64,000 nt of DNA, from contig NC_090711.1 of assembly GCF_040954835.1 (NCBI RefSeq), positions 14,131,001 through 14,195,000 on the forward strand, written 5' to 3'. The position numbers were made by a program, and so were the translations under genes. Of the stretch, positions 51,341-64,000 are shown piece after piece. Source of the stretch: Lepisosteus oculatus. Taxonomy: Eukaryota; Chordata; Actinopteri; Semionotiformes; Lepisosteidae. The notes beneath the pieces were generated by a model, which worked only from the letters and a program-made list of their open reading frames with translations, did no database searches and was not told the DNA's origin. How positions within the stretch are numbered: the stretch's first letter is position 1; the number at the start of each line of letters is the position of its first letter.

Positions 51341-54300
51341 GGAACTTCGCGTTTGGCTGTGTCATTCTGTTGTGTGTCGCTGGATATGTGGAGTGCAGGT
51401 TGTTTGGCATGTGGTTTGTATTGGGTTGGGCTATCCTAGCACACCTTTTTAGAAATTCATCCTGTGAGGGGGTTCTTTGGATTTGAGATTTTAGATTTCC
51501 CTTTAAACCCCTGGTAGGATTACAGGTTTGGGGATTGAACTGGGGGTCACTTGTCAATGGCTGGCCTTTGTTGGGGAGTTGCGTTCAACAGAAAGGATTG
51601 TGTGTGTGATAAAGACAACTGAGTTACCACGTGGGAACATTGTTAGGCATGAAATGTTTTAACTGACCCCCCCCCAGCTCTGTAGCTGTTCACCAGCTCT
51701 GCCATGTGGTCTAACAGCTGTGGCAGCTTGGGCTGCTGCTCCCTTCTGCAGGAGCTCCTCTGAGCTGTAGCCTGGATCTCAGCTCACATGGGCCTGGTTC
51801 CTCCCTGCTCTGGCTCTCAGCGGCTTGCTCCTGGCACGACTGCTGTTCTGACATGGCCTGCAAGGGGGGGGGGCTTGGAAGGACTGTTTGTTCCCATGTA
51901 GCTGCAGGGAGCACACAGATATTTCACACTTCAGGCAGGTCTTCCCAAGGCAGTGACCACAGAGCCCCCGCTGGCTCTGCCCTCCCTCGGTATTCGCTCC
52001 AGCACTCTGGGCTGCTGTGCTCTCCTCACTCTCCTCGATGCAGGACAGGCTGTGACGGCAGGGCAGGCCCACGGGCTCGGTGCAGAGCTGCAGGCAGAGC
52101 GAGCCGCTCTGGTTCGGAGAGAGACGTCGGGCTGCGTCCTGTGTGTGCACGCTTGAGAAAGAAAGCAGGTGGGAGGAGGAAAGGGGTCGGGGCACGTCAC
52201 AGGGAGGGGAGAGCTAGCTGAGAGGAACAGTGCACACATGATCGTAGTCCACAGGTGGCTTTTATCCTATTTCCAGGTAATCTGTGCATTTTAATACCAC
52301 TCCTATTTCACACTGCTGTCTGAAATTATTTTCAGTTGAGCTGGGTCTGTCTGGTAACCTCATTGGTTTCTCTATATCCTTTTCAGTAAGCTTGATGTTT
52401 TATTTCATTTAGGCAGCTTTTACAGTACGAGAAAGACCATTCAGCTTAGGAGGGCAAGAGGCTCGAGGTGGTGAACGAGAACAGATTCTGCAGTGTCACT
52501 TTCCACAAACCCCCATCAGAGCACATCTGATCTCCTTCCATCTGCTGGAACCAGACAGGCTAGTTTCTGGCTAGTATCCGGCCATACACTCATATAAGAA
52601 ATGCGTCATAGTAGTATATCCTCTATATGGATTTAAATCTAAAAGTTTGCAAGATGCACTGAGTTACAATAAACTCTGCCAGTGGTACCACCTGACGTAG
52701 GACTAGATTAAATCAAAGGTTAGACCCAAACATCCCCTGTACAATACAGACCCCCCCTATTTGGCTCAAGTGGGGTAGAAGCAAAATTATCAACAAAACA
52801 TTATGAGACAATACTGCCTGTTCCTTAGACTGTGACAGATCACATACACTCCCCCTGTAGAATTGGAAACTGTTCAGGTTTTGCCAGGAGTAGGAATCCT
52901 GGAATTGGATTTCTTAAGTTTTAGAATGTTTGCCTAATCCATGAGTATTTCCTGCGGTGCAGCAGAAGCAGTATGTCTTCGTTTCTCCCTGTTGGCAGTA
53001 AGAGCACAGTCCTCTCTGGGCAGTCAGATCAGCCTGTGTCTCCCAGTGGCTCTGGCCAGGCTGCGGTCACTGAGCCTGTCCTTTCTGGGCAGCCAGATCT
53101 AGCTGTGTGTTGCCAGGTCTGTATGTTCCTTGCTGTCTCTTACCTTGGTCAGATAGCTGGTGTGAATGATCTTTTTTAGGGTCCTTTAGTGTCCCAATGG
53201 GTAAGGAAGTTGTGTGATTGTGCTGCGATTTGCTTGATTTTCATTTTTTGGGTTGCACTGACCTGAGGCTCTTCTCTGGACTCACAGTGCCCTCCGTGGT
53301 CAATCTGTTTTTTATGTGGAACCAGTGTTGTACTGTTCTCTAATGTATATTGATTAGCAGTGGGTATTGCCCTAATTCAGCCCTGCTAAATGTTTTTCTC
53401 TGCACAGAACTCTGTTGGGCTTCGATGAGGGGTTTGTCCTATTTGTCGTGTTACATGATTATTTCAGTCAGGTGCTCAACCAAGGAATAAACTGACGACA
53501 TACTTCAGGCTGAGGAAGGATGAAGCGCTGTAGGAAGACTCGGATGTGCTTCCGGTTTAAGAACTTGGAATACATCTTCAGGGCTTGATGGCAGTCTAAC
53601 CGTTTTAATTTTAAAGAAACAGGTGTTTTTCAAAGGCAGCTCATGAAATTCTCTCGACAAAGCCAGGTGTAATTCAAGACTTGTCAGACAGCTGGCAGAT
53701 GGCATTTGACAGGTGCAGTCAAGGAATAAAGCCATAACATAATATCCCACAGGTAACTATCGCAAGCTCAGTGTTCCTTATGAAAACATTTTAACATCAG
53801 ACACCTGTGTGGGCAGAAACTACAGCGGTGATACATCACTCTCACTCTTATATCAAGTAATCAATCTTATTGTCATCCGCATAGCAATGACACCAAGTCC
53901 GTGACGCTGAATAATTTCACCAACAGGAAGTTGGTAAACAGGAAAAAAAACCCGAAAGTCCCATCACACAACCCTGTGAAACACCTTCTGTAAGCAGGAC
54001 AACCTCGATTTAAAACAGCCAAGATTTCCAAAGTGGATCCTGGCAATCGGATGGGAGCCAGTCAAGTAAAAGGATGTCCCTGCCGTGATCCGGAGCGCAT
54101 TGTCCATGCAATCCAGCAGGAATGCCATGATTCACAAGCTCAAAAGCTGCACTTTAAGTCTAGAAGAAGAACACCATTACATTTTTTCTCATTTGCTCAA
54201 ACTCAATTCCTGACAATGTCAAAAGCAATCGACACACATCCCCAAACTCAATTTTACTTTGCAAAATAACACAATATTCAAAACGACCCTAAGACACTCG

Positions 54301-55360
54301 GAATATTTACCACCATATTTACTACCAAAAACAGAACAACAATATTGGCAAATCAGAAGCTCAATTTTGAACAGCTCCATGCATAATCCTATGTACTGAC
54401 ATCAATCCTTCAGGCCACAAGGGGCACTGTGCTGTCAAGAGAGCAACAATTCCCATCCTCCATCTCACCTTGGTGGTGCTCAGCCAGGTGTGTGCTGCTG
54501 TTTGGTGAATCCAGGTGATCACTGACACAACCCAGGCTTGAGCCCATAACATCTGACCCATGGAGCTCAACTGCTCTCAAGACAGGCACTGTTGAGGTGT
54601 AATAGCAGCAGATGTTCAGCCAACAGAAACGAGGAGAAACAGAAGGTGAGGTCAGGACCTGGGTATTAATATGATGGATTTTCGTGAAGGGAACTGGTGG
54701 CGAACGAGACTATAGAACTTAACTCAAGCCTCTCGGTAAGTGTGAAGGATTTTTCTGGCTTCATGATAACGCCTCTAGGCCAGTAGATAAACAGTTCGCC
54801 CCATCTACCTCCACACATTATGGCTTATTTAAAAAAAAAACTTTGTAAAATTGAAATGTGAATACACATTGAACCAGAATATAATGTAAATTTTGTTTAC
54901 AATGCCATGGAATAAACATTTTACAGTATTTGCATTATGGGTGCCTGTCCTTCCATCCATTTTCTGTCTGCTTTACCTAATACTTTGGGGGAGCTGAAGC
55001 CCATCTTGGCAAGAAACGGGATACACTCTGGACAGGACATCTATCACCGGGCACACACAGACACAAGCATTCACACACTCGCACCATTATTTTTGAACTA
55101 TACCAAAATTAGGCACCTCCGGGGATAAGGGCTGAATTAAGTTATAACATCATCAGATTAGGAAGGTAAAGACAAAGGTGATGCTACACTGGGACATGCT
55201 ATTTTGCCTTCAGTTTCTTACAGACAGGCCCTGCATGCATGTTCAACTACTGTTCATTTCTACAACCCAGAAATCAAGAGGTCTGTCTAACTGTAGCCAG
55301 GAGGATTTTATACTGAATGTGTGATAAAAAGAAAACAATGCTGTCTTTCTTTAATCAAAG
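51341..55360. other. MYBL2-LPIN3 intergenic region (tail-to-tail)
   Basis: No convincing gene is seen. A Cys-rich minus-strand frame at 52195-51779 is discussed as a low-confidence observation. Around 52990-53120 there is an imperfect tandem duplication (cctctctgggcagtcagatc versus cctttctgggcagccagatc). The rest is AT-rich with only short frames. Confidence 0.45.
54940..55125 (+). repeat. Dispersed fish repeat fragment
   Basis: The run ccttccatccattttctgtc, then gggggagctgaagcccatct, gggatacactctggacagga and atctatcaccgggcacacac follows the order of a repeat very common in ray-finned fish genomes. A shorter relic may lie near 60245-60330. Confidence 0.6.
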
Positions 55361-56149
55361 TTTATTACTCAAGAACTTAGAAAATGAATATATATAAACT
55401 GTGAAAAGTATCAGAAAGAAGAAAAAATAAATAAAAAGGAGATTCAGTAATCAAAAACAGAACATCTAGCACAAGCTAAGGAATACAGTATAACAGAATA
55501 TTTCCTTTTTTTTGCATATGAAATTTTAGTAAACATTGAAAACAGTTTACCCAGAGCCAGTTCACCGGACTGAACAACTTTTCTGTTAGTGTCAAAATTG
55601 TATTCATAGACTTAAATGTGCAACCCTGCGCAAAGAAATCACTCTTGAATCTACATTTTCCGCAGTTACAAGAAAAAGAAATGTTCAGTACCTGGACAGT
55701 CCTTCCCGTCTGAATGACAACAAAGAAGTCAGCCTGACAACAGCAGTGGCTGCACAAATAGTGGAATCCATTCAGTCCACGATCATGTTTGTTGAACTAT
55801 AGTTATTGGTCAATGAACTCTTCCTTGTTCTCAAAGTGTAAAGGGGGTCAATACTTGTGTCTTTTCTTGCCAGAGAAATCCTGGATTCAGCTTCCCAGTG
55901 CATCAGATATTTCCACTCTCAGTATTTCTCCTCTAAGGAGGAAGGCAGCCCCCCACAACACAACAGGGAGAGATCACACTTGCTGAAGCCCACTGCACGC
56001 AATCTTTCGATAGTTCTTAAAATGACAATCTCGGGATGGGAACACGTTTGAAAGGCTGTCCTTGTTTTGCAAACTCTTCTGACATCGTCTCACACAAGAA
56101 GAAGAGTCCTCCGCTTTACACACCAATGCAATACAGCTGCGTTTGAAAT

Positions 56150-57730
56150 AAAGCCCTTTATTGCGATAGTCTCATGAACTCATGGTCTTGAGCTCGTACA
56201 GTAAAGCAGGCTGGAAACACAGCAGTCCCGCACAGAGCTGGCTCTTGCTCCGGCTCCCTGGGATGTGTCCCTGAGAGTATCCGATGTGGATTTGGGGGCT
56301 GGTTTGATGCGCACACCAGTGTCGGCATCACTAGGTACTTTTATCGACAGCCTCGCATCTCCACTTCGATCCCTGCAGTTTAGTCAAGCTTATGCTTTGG
56401 CTTTACAAAACGGCACAGGTGAAGGTCTTCAGACAAGAGATGTTTTCACTACAGCTCCAGTCTTTGCTGCCAATTTAACCAAATTTAGTCGTTTTATCTC
56501 GTCAATTCTGCACATTGAATCCTCTTGCTGGACCCTGCGGACGTACTCTACGAGTGTAGCAGGTAGCATGGCAGTTGTGCAGGAAAAACGATTCACCTTT
56601 CATAAAGAAACCAGACTACAGAGTCGATCCACGAAACTTTCCGTCTCGGTTTACCTCAAACCAAATTGTTACTGTATCTTCAGACCTGTGCAACAAGTCT
56701 GCTTCAGGATTAGACATCAACATACTTTCAACTGAACAAAAGGGCAGCAATTATGGAACATTGTGCGTATTTATTTCTCAGGAATAGTAGTTTATTGTAG
56801 CAGCGCCAGAGAGCGTACATCCATTTATGTTCTGTGCCAGTATTGGGGAAGAAAGGCTCAGACCAGTTGTTCTGTTTGGCCCAGTTTCTTTGTGTAGCCA
56901 TTTTCTTTAGATTTTTAGCAAGATGTTTTATAGCATTTATATTATTTTATAGCATTTCCAAGAAAAAGTTTCACTCATTCATTTCAATTCATGAGACTGG
57001 AATCTCATTCATCAATTATTCTTCGTTTGAGCAGAACGTAGAGCAAAAACGATAGTTAAAGACTGGGACTACACTCGTGTACTGACTCATAGACAGTTTT
57101 GTGAACTACTTACAAAACTGTAAGTAGGGGGGGAATCACTTAATACACTTTAAAACAATCCCGACAGATGGTATAAAAGTATTATACCAAGGATTTTTTG
57201 CACCTACTTTCTGCTTCTGTAGAGGCTACTGATACGAAACAACAACCTTTTATACATCCCAAAACAATTCAGTTTCAGTAAAAAAAAAGGTGCTATCTGT
57301 AAAACAAACCTGAAAACCTGGGATTGTCAACAGCAAAAAAACAACTCTTGCCTGTCTACTGCAGGAGATAAGACACAGGAAGGTCAACACACCACTGTCC
57401 CTGGTGGGCTGGGCAGTACAGACTGAAGGAGAGAGGCAGGAGATTGCTCTCGGGCCAAACCGACATATCTGCCCTGTTGCGGCCAAAAAGTTCCACCTCT
57501 CTGAGGACCTGGATCCAGTTCAGAGCCTTTGTCTGTTTTTCTGTGGGCTTTCTGGGCTGTCGCGGACAGAAGAGCTGCAAGCAGCATGCTGGGAAAAAAA
57601 CAACAACTTATGAGGCCTCACTGAGATTCCTCAGGACAGTGACCCCTGGAGACCTGCAGCAGGGGAACGGAGACTGGGGGGACAGCCCGTGGCCGCACAG
57701 GACTACAGGAGGGGTGGCACAGACAGAAGA
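56150..57730 (-). other. LPIN3: LPIN3 3'UTR, probable
   Basis: Downstream of the lipin stop codon on the minus strand there is no further coding homology. A minus-strand AATAAA lies at 56162-56157, with another at 55366-55361. Open frames here lack recognisable domains. Confidence 0.45.
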
Positions 57731-60700
57731 CTACTGAAGGTCGCGGAGGTCGAGGGCTGGCAGAGGCTCTCTCCAGTAGGAAAACTGGCTGAAGTCTGGG
57801 CAGTCGAAGGATGAGTTCCTGCCCTTAATGAGCACGGGGAAAACATGCTCCACGAGCTCACTCAGACGAGAGTACCTGAGACGCAGAAAGAGAGACCACA
57901 GGTTAATCAAACATGAACCCCTCAGCTTGTTAAATAAATGTTATACTCCTAGCCTAGCTCCACTAGTGACTCATTGTGTGTTTCTCTGCTGGAGTAACTC
58001 TGTTTTTTGCATAGAATAGAAAAAGAGGTTTGTGCTGCAGTATTAGTATTAGTAGTATTAGTTAGTAGCACATTAGTCTCTGTAGGTTTCTTTGCATATC
58101 ATGGACAAAGTTATCATCCTCATATCCTAGCTAGGTCATCCTAGTGGGATAATCCATTGGGAGTCAAAGTGACAGATAAACATAAAGAAACACTTTAAAA
58201 CACAGCTCACGGTCTAGGTATGACAAGGACAGGTGGGGATACTTATCACACATGCAGCTGCAGATTTAAGTCATTATACCGAGAGCCTGACTGAGAACAG
58301 CCAGATGCTTACGATGACTTGTTGCCCTTGGTTTGCTCTTGGATCAGCTCTCCCTTGGGATTGACAGTGAAGATCCTCGACTCTGAAACTCCTACCTGCT
58401 TGTAGGCGTAAACATCCTGAGTGGAAAGATGAGAAAATCAGTTCTGAGCAGAAGTGGAAAACTTAGGATGTAAAAACACTACTGGATGACAGGAGCCCTC
58501 ATTTGCTTGCTAGTAGCTTATTGAGCCAAGGATCTATATCCATCCAGTCACCTGTTGAGGATCTCTTGTGTCCTAAAATGATGAATTCACTAAAACACCA
58601 TATTCATTATGTGCTATATTCACTGATGGTTCAACAAAACCTTTACTCCAACTGTATCCTTTCAAACTGCACACAGAGCTGCGCTGCTTTTAAGCTCTTC
58701 CCTCACAGGCATGAAGCAGGACTGCTAAATGCATGTTCAACAAGCACAAGAGACATCTTGGAAAACAGCTTTGACATTCAACGACAAGTAATGCTGAGTA
58801 GAAAAAATGATTGTTTCTTCACAACAATATGTAAACATTAAGAATGTATTAGATATCACCAAAATGTCACTCTACATAACATTATTTCAAAGCCATTGGT
58901 AACTAAGAACTCGCACAGTGTTTATTTAGAGTACACCAGACGAGATGATGACCACAGCAACACTAAAGACAAGGACAGCAGCCAGTTCATTTTTCCAGCC
59001 ATTGAAAATGCAGAGCGAAGAGCCGGGTGAATTCCACCCACAATGATAACTGAAAATCCAAGTTGGAACTCAAGCTGAGAATTTCAAACGTATAAGATGC
59101 CAGATAATGAAGCTGAAATACAGAACAGCACCCCACAATCTCTGCTCGGTGACACGGCGCCCCCTACAGGCTCCTCTCAGACCGAGAACCCCCTGAGCAG
59201 CCCAGAAATCCAGCTTACATTGGGCCTGTTGCCAAAGGCTGCATAGAAGGGCTGCTTCTGTGGGCTGAAGAGGTTCTTGATGTCCGTCAGACAGGCGATT
59301 TTAAAGACTTCTGGCTTCTTTTCTATCACCTCCCTGTCATGAACAAAAGGCAAAAGAGATCAGTAGTTTGTGGGGAAGCCGCGGTATTCTCAATTGCTGC
59401 CCCTGTCACAACAGAGAGCCAGACGTGGTGAATTTGACCCTCAATCATCCCTTCAATATCACAGCTGCAGTCAACAATGTTGAACTAGACTGTGTTTAAT
59501 ATGTAAAAGAGAAGAGAAACACAAGAACACCCAAAGAAGGCTCCACTGCCCAAACGGTGCGTTTTTCTTCACTTTTCAGCATGAAATAAACCTGTACTTG
59601 TTCCTTTGCGGCCTACGCATGCTGACACATCTCCCTACTTAGACTGTATTTACTTGATTTAAGAATTAAATGCATTTTCTGAACATGATCCTCTTGCCCA
59701 CATGTTCTTCTAAAAGTTGCCCTGGGCTCTGCAGAGAAATGAAGTTTTATCTGCGCTGATCTTCGGAGGAAAAACTGAAAATGAAAGAAACATCACCTGC
59801 AAGCATATCTTTTTAAAGCAGTCCGTTAAATCTGTTCATCAGATGCTTAAAGCCCAGAAGAAGATACAACTAATATTCTGAAGAATTCATGATCACAGAT
59901 TCCCTCTTCAGCCCTGAAGCAGAGATCTCGGTTCAGGACAGACGAGGACGGTCAGCACCGCGCCAGCCCCTCCAGGAGGGCAGGTGTGGGCAGCTCACCT
60001 GTGCAGGGCGGAGAACAGGCTGCTTGGAGCCAGCAGCACGGGGCCTTTGGGCAGGACGGCACCCCTGTCGTTCACCCACTGCAGGTAGCCCTTGGTGATG
60101 TCAGCCATGCCAATAGCTCGTGCTGAGCAGTACAGGAACTTGTAGCCATTCCTTGGCAGAAAACAAATGCAAGGCTCTGTTAGTACACAGGGCTGATGGG
60201 CTGTTTGGGCACAGAGTATTTCTCTCAAACAAGGTTACTTGCTAATTTTTCATCCATCTATTCTCAGAAAGCTGCTTGTCCTGGTGAGGATCACAGCAAG
60301 CCACAGCAGATCTCGGAAGCAGGAGGCACAGTGCAGGACCACAGTGGGATACCAACCGCACAGTCATGGAGAAAAGGAAGAACTTACAGCGTGTCGTTGG
60401 GAGATCGGAGGAAACTCATGTGAACATGGGGATAACAGGCAAACTGTACACAGACACCCGAAGCAGTATGTGCTTGCTCTGAGTCAACAGCACGCAGCAT
60501 CACAGCACTGAGCTGTCCTCGACTGCTTAACAAGTTGGTGCAATGCATATAGCTGCAAACCTCATTATAGTACCATATTCTTTGGATTAGTTTTGGATCA
60601 ACAGTGAAGCCCGGGTTTCGGCTGAGGAGCAAATCAATGATTGAACAGATCTAGTAAAACACAGCACACTGATAAGGTCAGTCGTGCCTCCGTGCAGTGG

Positions 60701-63700
60701 ATGCAGATTCCTGGACACTCACTGGTGGATTTTGTGGAACAGCTTGGCAACGCCTCGGTGAGTCCAGTCTTTTCCCAGTTGAGGAAGGATGTGGCCCAGG
60801 GCATCGGATCTGTAATGCGGAGAAGATCACTTTATTGGCCATATACAATTTCTGGACATTAGGAATTTGTCTTTTCGCATACCCTAGCTTGCTGGGACAC
60901 AGACGGGGAGAGAAGCTTGGGGTCAGAGCGCAGTGTCAGCCACCTGTACGGCGCTCCTGGAGCAGTTGGGGTTAAGGGCCTTGCTCAGGGGCCCCAATGG
61001 AGTTGGATTCCTCTGCCGGCCGTGGGATTTGAACCGGCAGCCTTCCAGCCACAGGCGCAGATCCTTTGCCACAGTGCCACCACTCCGCCCCAGCAGATAA
61101 AACTCAGATACTCAGGGGTACAGACTCGTGATGGCAAGTACCAGGGTTTTACTGCACATTGTTCTGCTGTTCTTTACTTTAATTTTCCTTCAAGCTTTTG
61201 AAAGCATGAAAAAATCCTTAACTTTACTTACCACGCATCTTTCATTGAGACCCGACAGAACAAGAGCCAAGAACTTTCACTCACTTGGTGATGGTGCCAT
61301 CGATGTCGGAGATGATGATTTTGTCATCCCAGTTCCAGAGGTAGATGGCGGCCTCACACCGACAGGTGCCCTGGTACTGAGTGGTCACGCTGAACACAAT
61401 CTCGTTCGCCCCCTCTCGCAGGTTCAGGCGGGCCTGCGCAGGACGACAAGTGGAATTACAGCAACACTCCCATGACCCATCAGTAGTCACAGGTTACATG
61501 TGGTTACATTGGCAGAGCTAGAGGAGGAGTCAGTGGGACCTCACTGCAGCCCCCCACATCAAAACATGGGCTCTCTAAGGCAGCATGACACAGTGAGGTG
61601 ACAAGAAATTTTTATTCTCTGATACTGACTGCAATTCACTTGTAACCTTTACTAACATTGAAGGTTTGTCTCTCTCGTGGGAATCACTAGATATTCACAT
61701 AGTTTCTGGAAAACTTGTAGCAATCTGACTCTGGCCTGGGGTCATTGCTCCAAACCTTGCTTGAGGAAATTTTAAACAGACACCTGCCGTTGAATGTGAC
61801 ACCACAGAAAGGTGAAAGCTGAAAGGTGGGACAACATCAAGAATAGCCATTGGACCATAAGTAGAATTTGGACTCTTTCACCCCCATTCATGGTGATAAC
61901 ATGATGAAAAATAATAAAAACCCCTGTAAAACTGTTTCAATTTGGGGCACTGTGGAAAATACACCTTGTCTATGTCTCCTTCAGTGTTCTCTGGAAGTTT
62001 CCTTACAACTAAACTCATCTCAAACCTTCACTGGACTGAGCCTTGAATCCTTGCATCCCAACAAAATAAAAGGAACTTGTCTATGGCCAAGATTAGATCT
62101 GGGGTTTGTTGTACAGACAACAAATGTAATTGAAGCTTACTTAATACATTTATGTAATTGACTAGACATTCATGAGCCACCAAAGGGACTGAAATGGAGA
62201 CTCTTCTGGGCTGCAACCAACAGCAGTTGGACACGGAGCCACTGTTAACTCTAGCGAAACGCTATACTGAACAGAGCGAGCACAAGCCACACGATCGCCA
62301 CTCCAGCGACCTCCAGCAGCCACACGGGCAGCGAACTGGAGTCCGGCGACTTTCATCCGGCTGACGGAGAAGGAAAATGCAACCGGACAAGTAAAGCAGC
62401 ATACTGTATCATACCAAAAGGATTGCAGACTCTGGGGCGAGCGATGTCCGGAGGATGAATTTCAGATGAGCGAGTCGGCTCTATGACCGCACCAGGTTGC
62501 GGCAGGGGAGGAGGAAGGGCCCATAGAAATATTTGCACCGAGGCCCCTGACTGCCAAACTCCACCAATGAGTGGATCATGAAATTTATGAAACCATGACA
62601 TGATGAGCAATAAAAATAATGAAACACTTCCTATGTTGTCTCTTGCTCAAGTACAAGCAGAGATCCAAACCAAGACGGTTAAGAAACTAGAAGGTGTTCA
62701 AGGCCCCCCAGCGTGACTGCAGCACTTTAGACGGAGTAAGGAGGCTTACGATCTGCTCCGAGGTGAGACGCAGGGACTTGCGGTACATCTGGCTGATGCA
62801 ATGTGATGTGCTCATGGGCTGTCCCGGCCGCAGTTCCCTGGCTGATCCCAAGTCGTCCTCGCTGGACGAGCCGTCCTGCTTAGCCCTAAGACAACGGGGA
62901 CGAGAGCCGGTCAGTCCGGGCTCAAGAACTGCAGTCGTACGACTTCCTCCAGCTCTGAAACCACACGTCTGCCCAAGACGGGGACGGTCAGCCCTGGTCT
63001 TGGAGAGCAGGTGCGTCTGTAGGTTCTCTTTCCATTTCAACTCAGCATTAACAACCTGCATCAGCTCATTTAAAGAGAGGAATTTCAGTTACTCCCAGCT
63101 CTTTAGGTGCAGCTGCTTTGAAGAGCTCTAGAATACCTGCAGACACACTGGTCCCCCCAGGACCAGGACTAGACACTCCTGGCCTTGTGGTATACAAGAC
63201 ACTGTATACTAGACACTGGCTTGGTCTGCAAATAAAAGGCAGGAATCAGCCGATTCAGAATAGAGGGTCTTGTGTACATCTGCAGCTGTACTCCGAACCA
63301 CCTTAGATGGTCAAAAACACTCTCGCACTGTCAGGAGAATGTTTTTGACTTGCAAAAAAAAAATAATTTGGCACATGGTACTAAAAAATGCTTTGTGAAG
63401 TAACTCTAGATCCTACAGTGAATAAGAGCTGTCAGGAGAGGGAGGGGAGACACCCTATGCTGGCTTTCACATTTTTCAGATATGCCCACAATAGGAAACA
63501 CTGATTAAAAAAAAAAAAGCTTTTTTAAACTTTTTGACTTTACAAATATCCCAACAGCATTTGCGGAGATAAAGAGTGCAGACAATTTATCAAGGTTAGG
63601 CCCGTGGCCCGGAGCTCAGAGCATGATCAGACTGAGGAGACACTGGGGACACAGAGACCCCTCCAGCAGTACAGAGTGCGCAGTGCTCACTGAGAGGAGG

Positions 63701-63764
63701 TGGCTCCCCCATCAGCCACGGCCGTCCTCATCTGCTCTCCGGTCTTGCCTTCCTTCGACTCGGG
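57731..63764 (-). CDS. LPIN3: Lipin phosphatidate phosphatase, C-terminal eight exons (LPIN3; 5' part outside window)
   Basis: Lipins are Mg-dependent phosphatidate phosphatases making diacylglycerol at the ER, and also act as nuclear coregulators. Exons in transcript order: 63764-63691, 62885-62750, 61433-61285, 60809-60723, 60151-59999, 59333-59219, 58416-58313, 57875-57731, totalling 963 nt or 320 aa in one frame. Exon 61433-61285 holds [18 protein letters not shown] and the catalytic DxDxT motif as [10 protein letters not shown]. Next come [80 protein letters not shown] and the end [11 protein letters not shown], all typical C-LIP domain blocks. Paralogue choice (LPIN3) rests on being beside MYBL2/IFT52/SGK2, since LPIN3 shares human chromosome 20. 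The amino-terminal N-LIP exons lie past the right edge. A SINE abuts the acceptor of exon 60809-60723. Confidence 0.92.
59500..59642. repeat. MITE-like family member F
   Basis: The blocks aagagaagagaaacacaaga, aagaaggctccactgcc, ttcagcatgaaataaacctg and cttgttcctttgcggcctac, then gcatgctgacacatctccct, match the order of the family element at 24 kb. It lies in lipin intron 59334-59998. Confidence 0.68.
60810..61092 (-). repeat. tRNA-derived SINE, copy 2, abutting a lipin splice acceptor
   Basis: On the minus strand it has tRNA-like head (ggtggcactgtggcaaagga, B box ggttcaaatcc) and body. Its tail is ggccaataaagtgatcttct, matching the tail of copy 1 (ctaataaagtgatcttatct). The tail ends a few bases before exon 60809-60723. 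Confidence 0.87.
61434..62749. other. Lipin intron without recognised elements
   Basis: I see no SINE, LINE or exon-like signal in this 1.3-kb intron. It contains short open frames on both strands only. Confidence 0.5.
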
Positions 63765-64000
63765 CTGAAAAAACAGGATCTGCAGTCAGAACTGAAATGT
63801 CCTACACGTTTTCCTGCTGCTTCTCTTCAGTCTGCTTGTACTACTGGGCTCAATTCGTTAGCCATGTTTCTTGATGACCAATGTTCAGCTAGGTTGAGAT
63901 GTCTCCTTCTCAGCTGGCCACTTCCTTGACATTGTGGATAAACTGGTTCAATTCAGTAAGACATTAGTTACATATGTAACTCCGAGTTCCCTGGAATAAA

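Noticed and set aside
51853-52221. 122-codon + strand frame
   Set aside because: It is low-complexity and Arg/Gly-rich, overlaps the Cys-rich minus frame, and has no supporting signals.
56265-56735. 156-codon frame on the + strand as a gene
   Set aside because: There is no recognisable domain or splice context, and it is antisense to the probable lipin 3'UTR.

Overview
This window is vertebrate nuclear DNA. Protein-coding exons are short (37 to about 290 bp, apart from one 1.9-kb transposase-derived exon and one 0.7-kb terminal exon) and are separated by GT-AG introns. The repeats are 5S-rRNA-derived and tRNA-derived SINEs, L2-like and Rex-like LINE ends, and Tc1/mariner remnants. Compact introns and this repeat set point to a ray-finned fish. 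A non-teleost or early-branching lineage such as gar or bowfin is plausible, but the sequence does not prove it.

Layout, left to right. (1) 336-7831, + strand: SGK2, an AGC-family serine/threonine kinase. The 5' exons lie before the window; the kinase domain and hydrophobic-motif tail are complete, and the 3'UTR runs to about 9015. (2) 12.1-26.5 kb, + strand: complete IFT52 (intraflagellar transport, IFT-B), 13 coding exons, 435 aa. (3) 28.0-31.2 kb, - strand: a two-exon gene for an unrecognised Ser/Pro-rich 243-aa protein, tail-to-tail with IFT52 and head-to-head with MYBL2. (4) 32.36-51.34 kb, + strand: complete MYBL2 (B-Myb), 15 coding exons, 650 aa, with a GC-rich promoter. (5) 39.70-42.27 kb, + strand: a BED-finger/hAT-transposase-derived coding unit inside a MYBL2 intron. 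(6) 57.73-63.76 kb, - strand: the C-terminal half of a lipin phosphatidate phosphatase (LPIN3 by map position); its 5' part lies beyond the right edge.

The exon models rest on splice sites whose phases agree. Coding lengths are 1308 nt for IFT52, 1953 nt for MYBL2 and 732 nt for the two-exon gene, all multiples of three. The order SGK2-IFT52-MYBL2, all on one strand, matches human 20q13.12. LPIN3 is on the same human chromosome arm but is not the immediate neighbour there.

Between and inside the genes are ten copies of a ~0.5-kb 5S-headed SINE, two tRNA-headed SINEs, several LINE 3' ends, a dispersed hairpin-forming MITE-like family and two intronic minisatellites.

Most notable: (a) the BED-hAT unit has no in-frame start of its own and is phase-compatible with the upstream MYBL2 exon, so a MYB-transposase fusion transcript is possible; (b) the uncharacterised two-exon gene; (c) a lipin splice acceptor apparently built from a SINE tail; (d) a second copy of the IFT52 promoter core inside an IFT52 intron.
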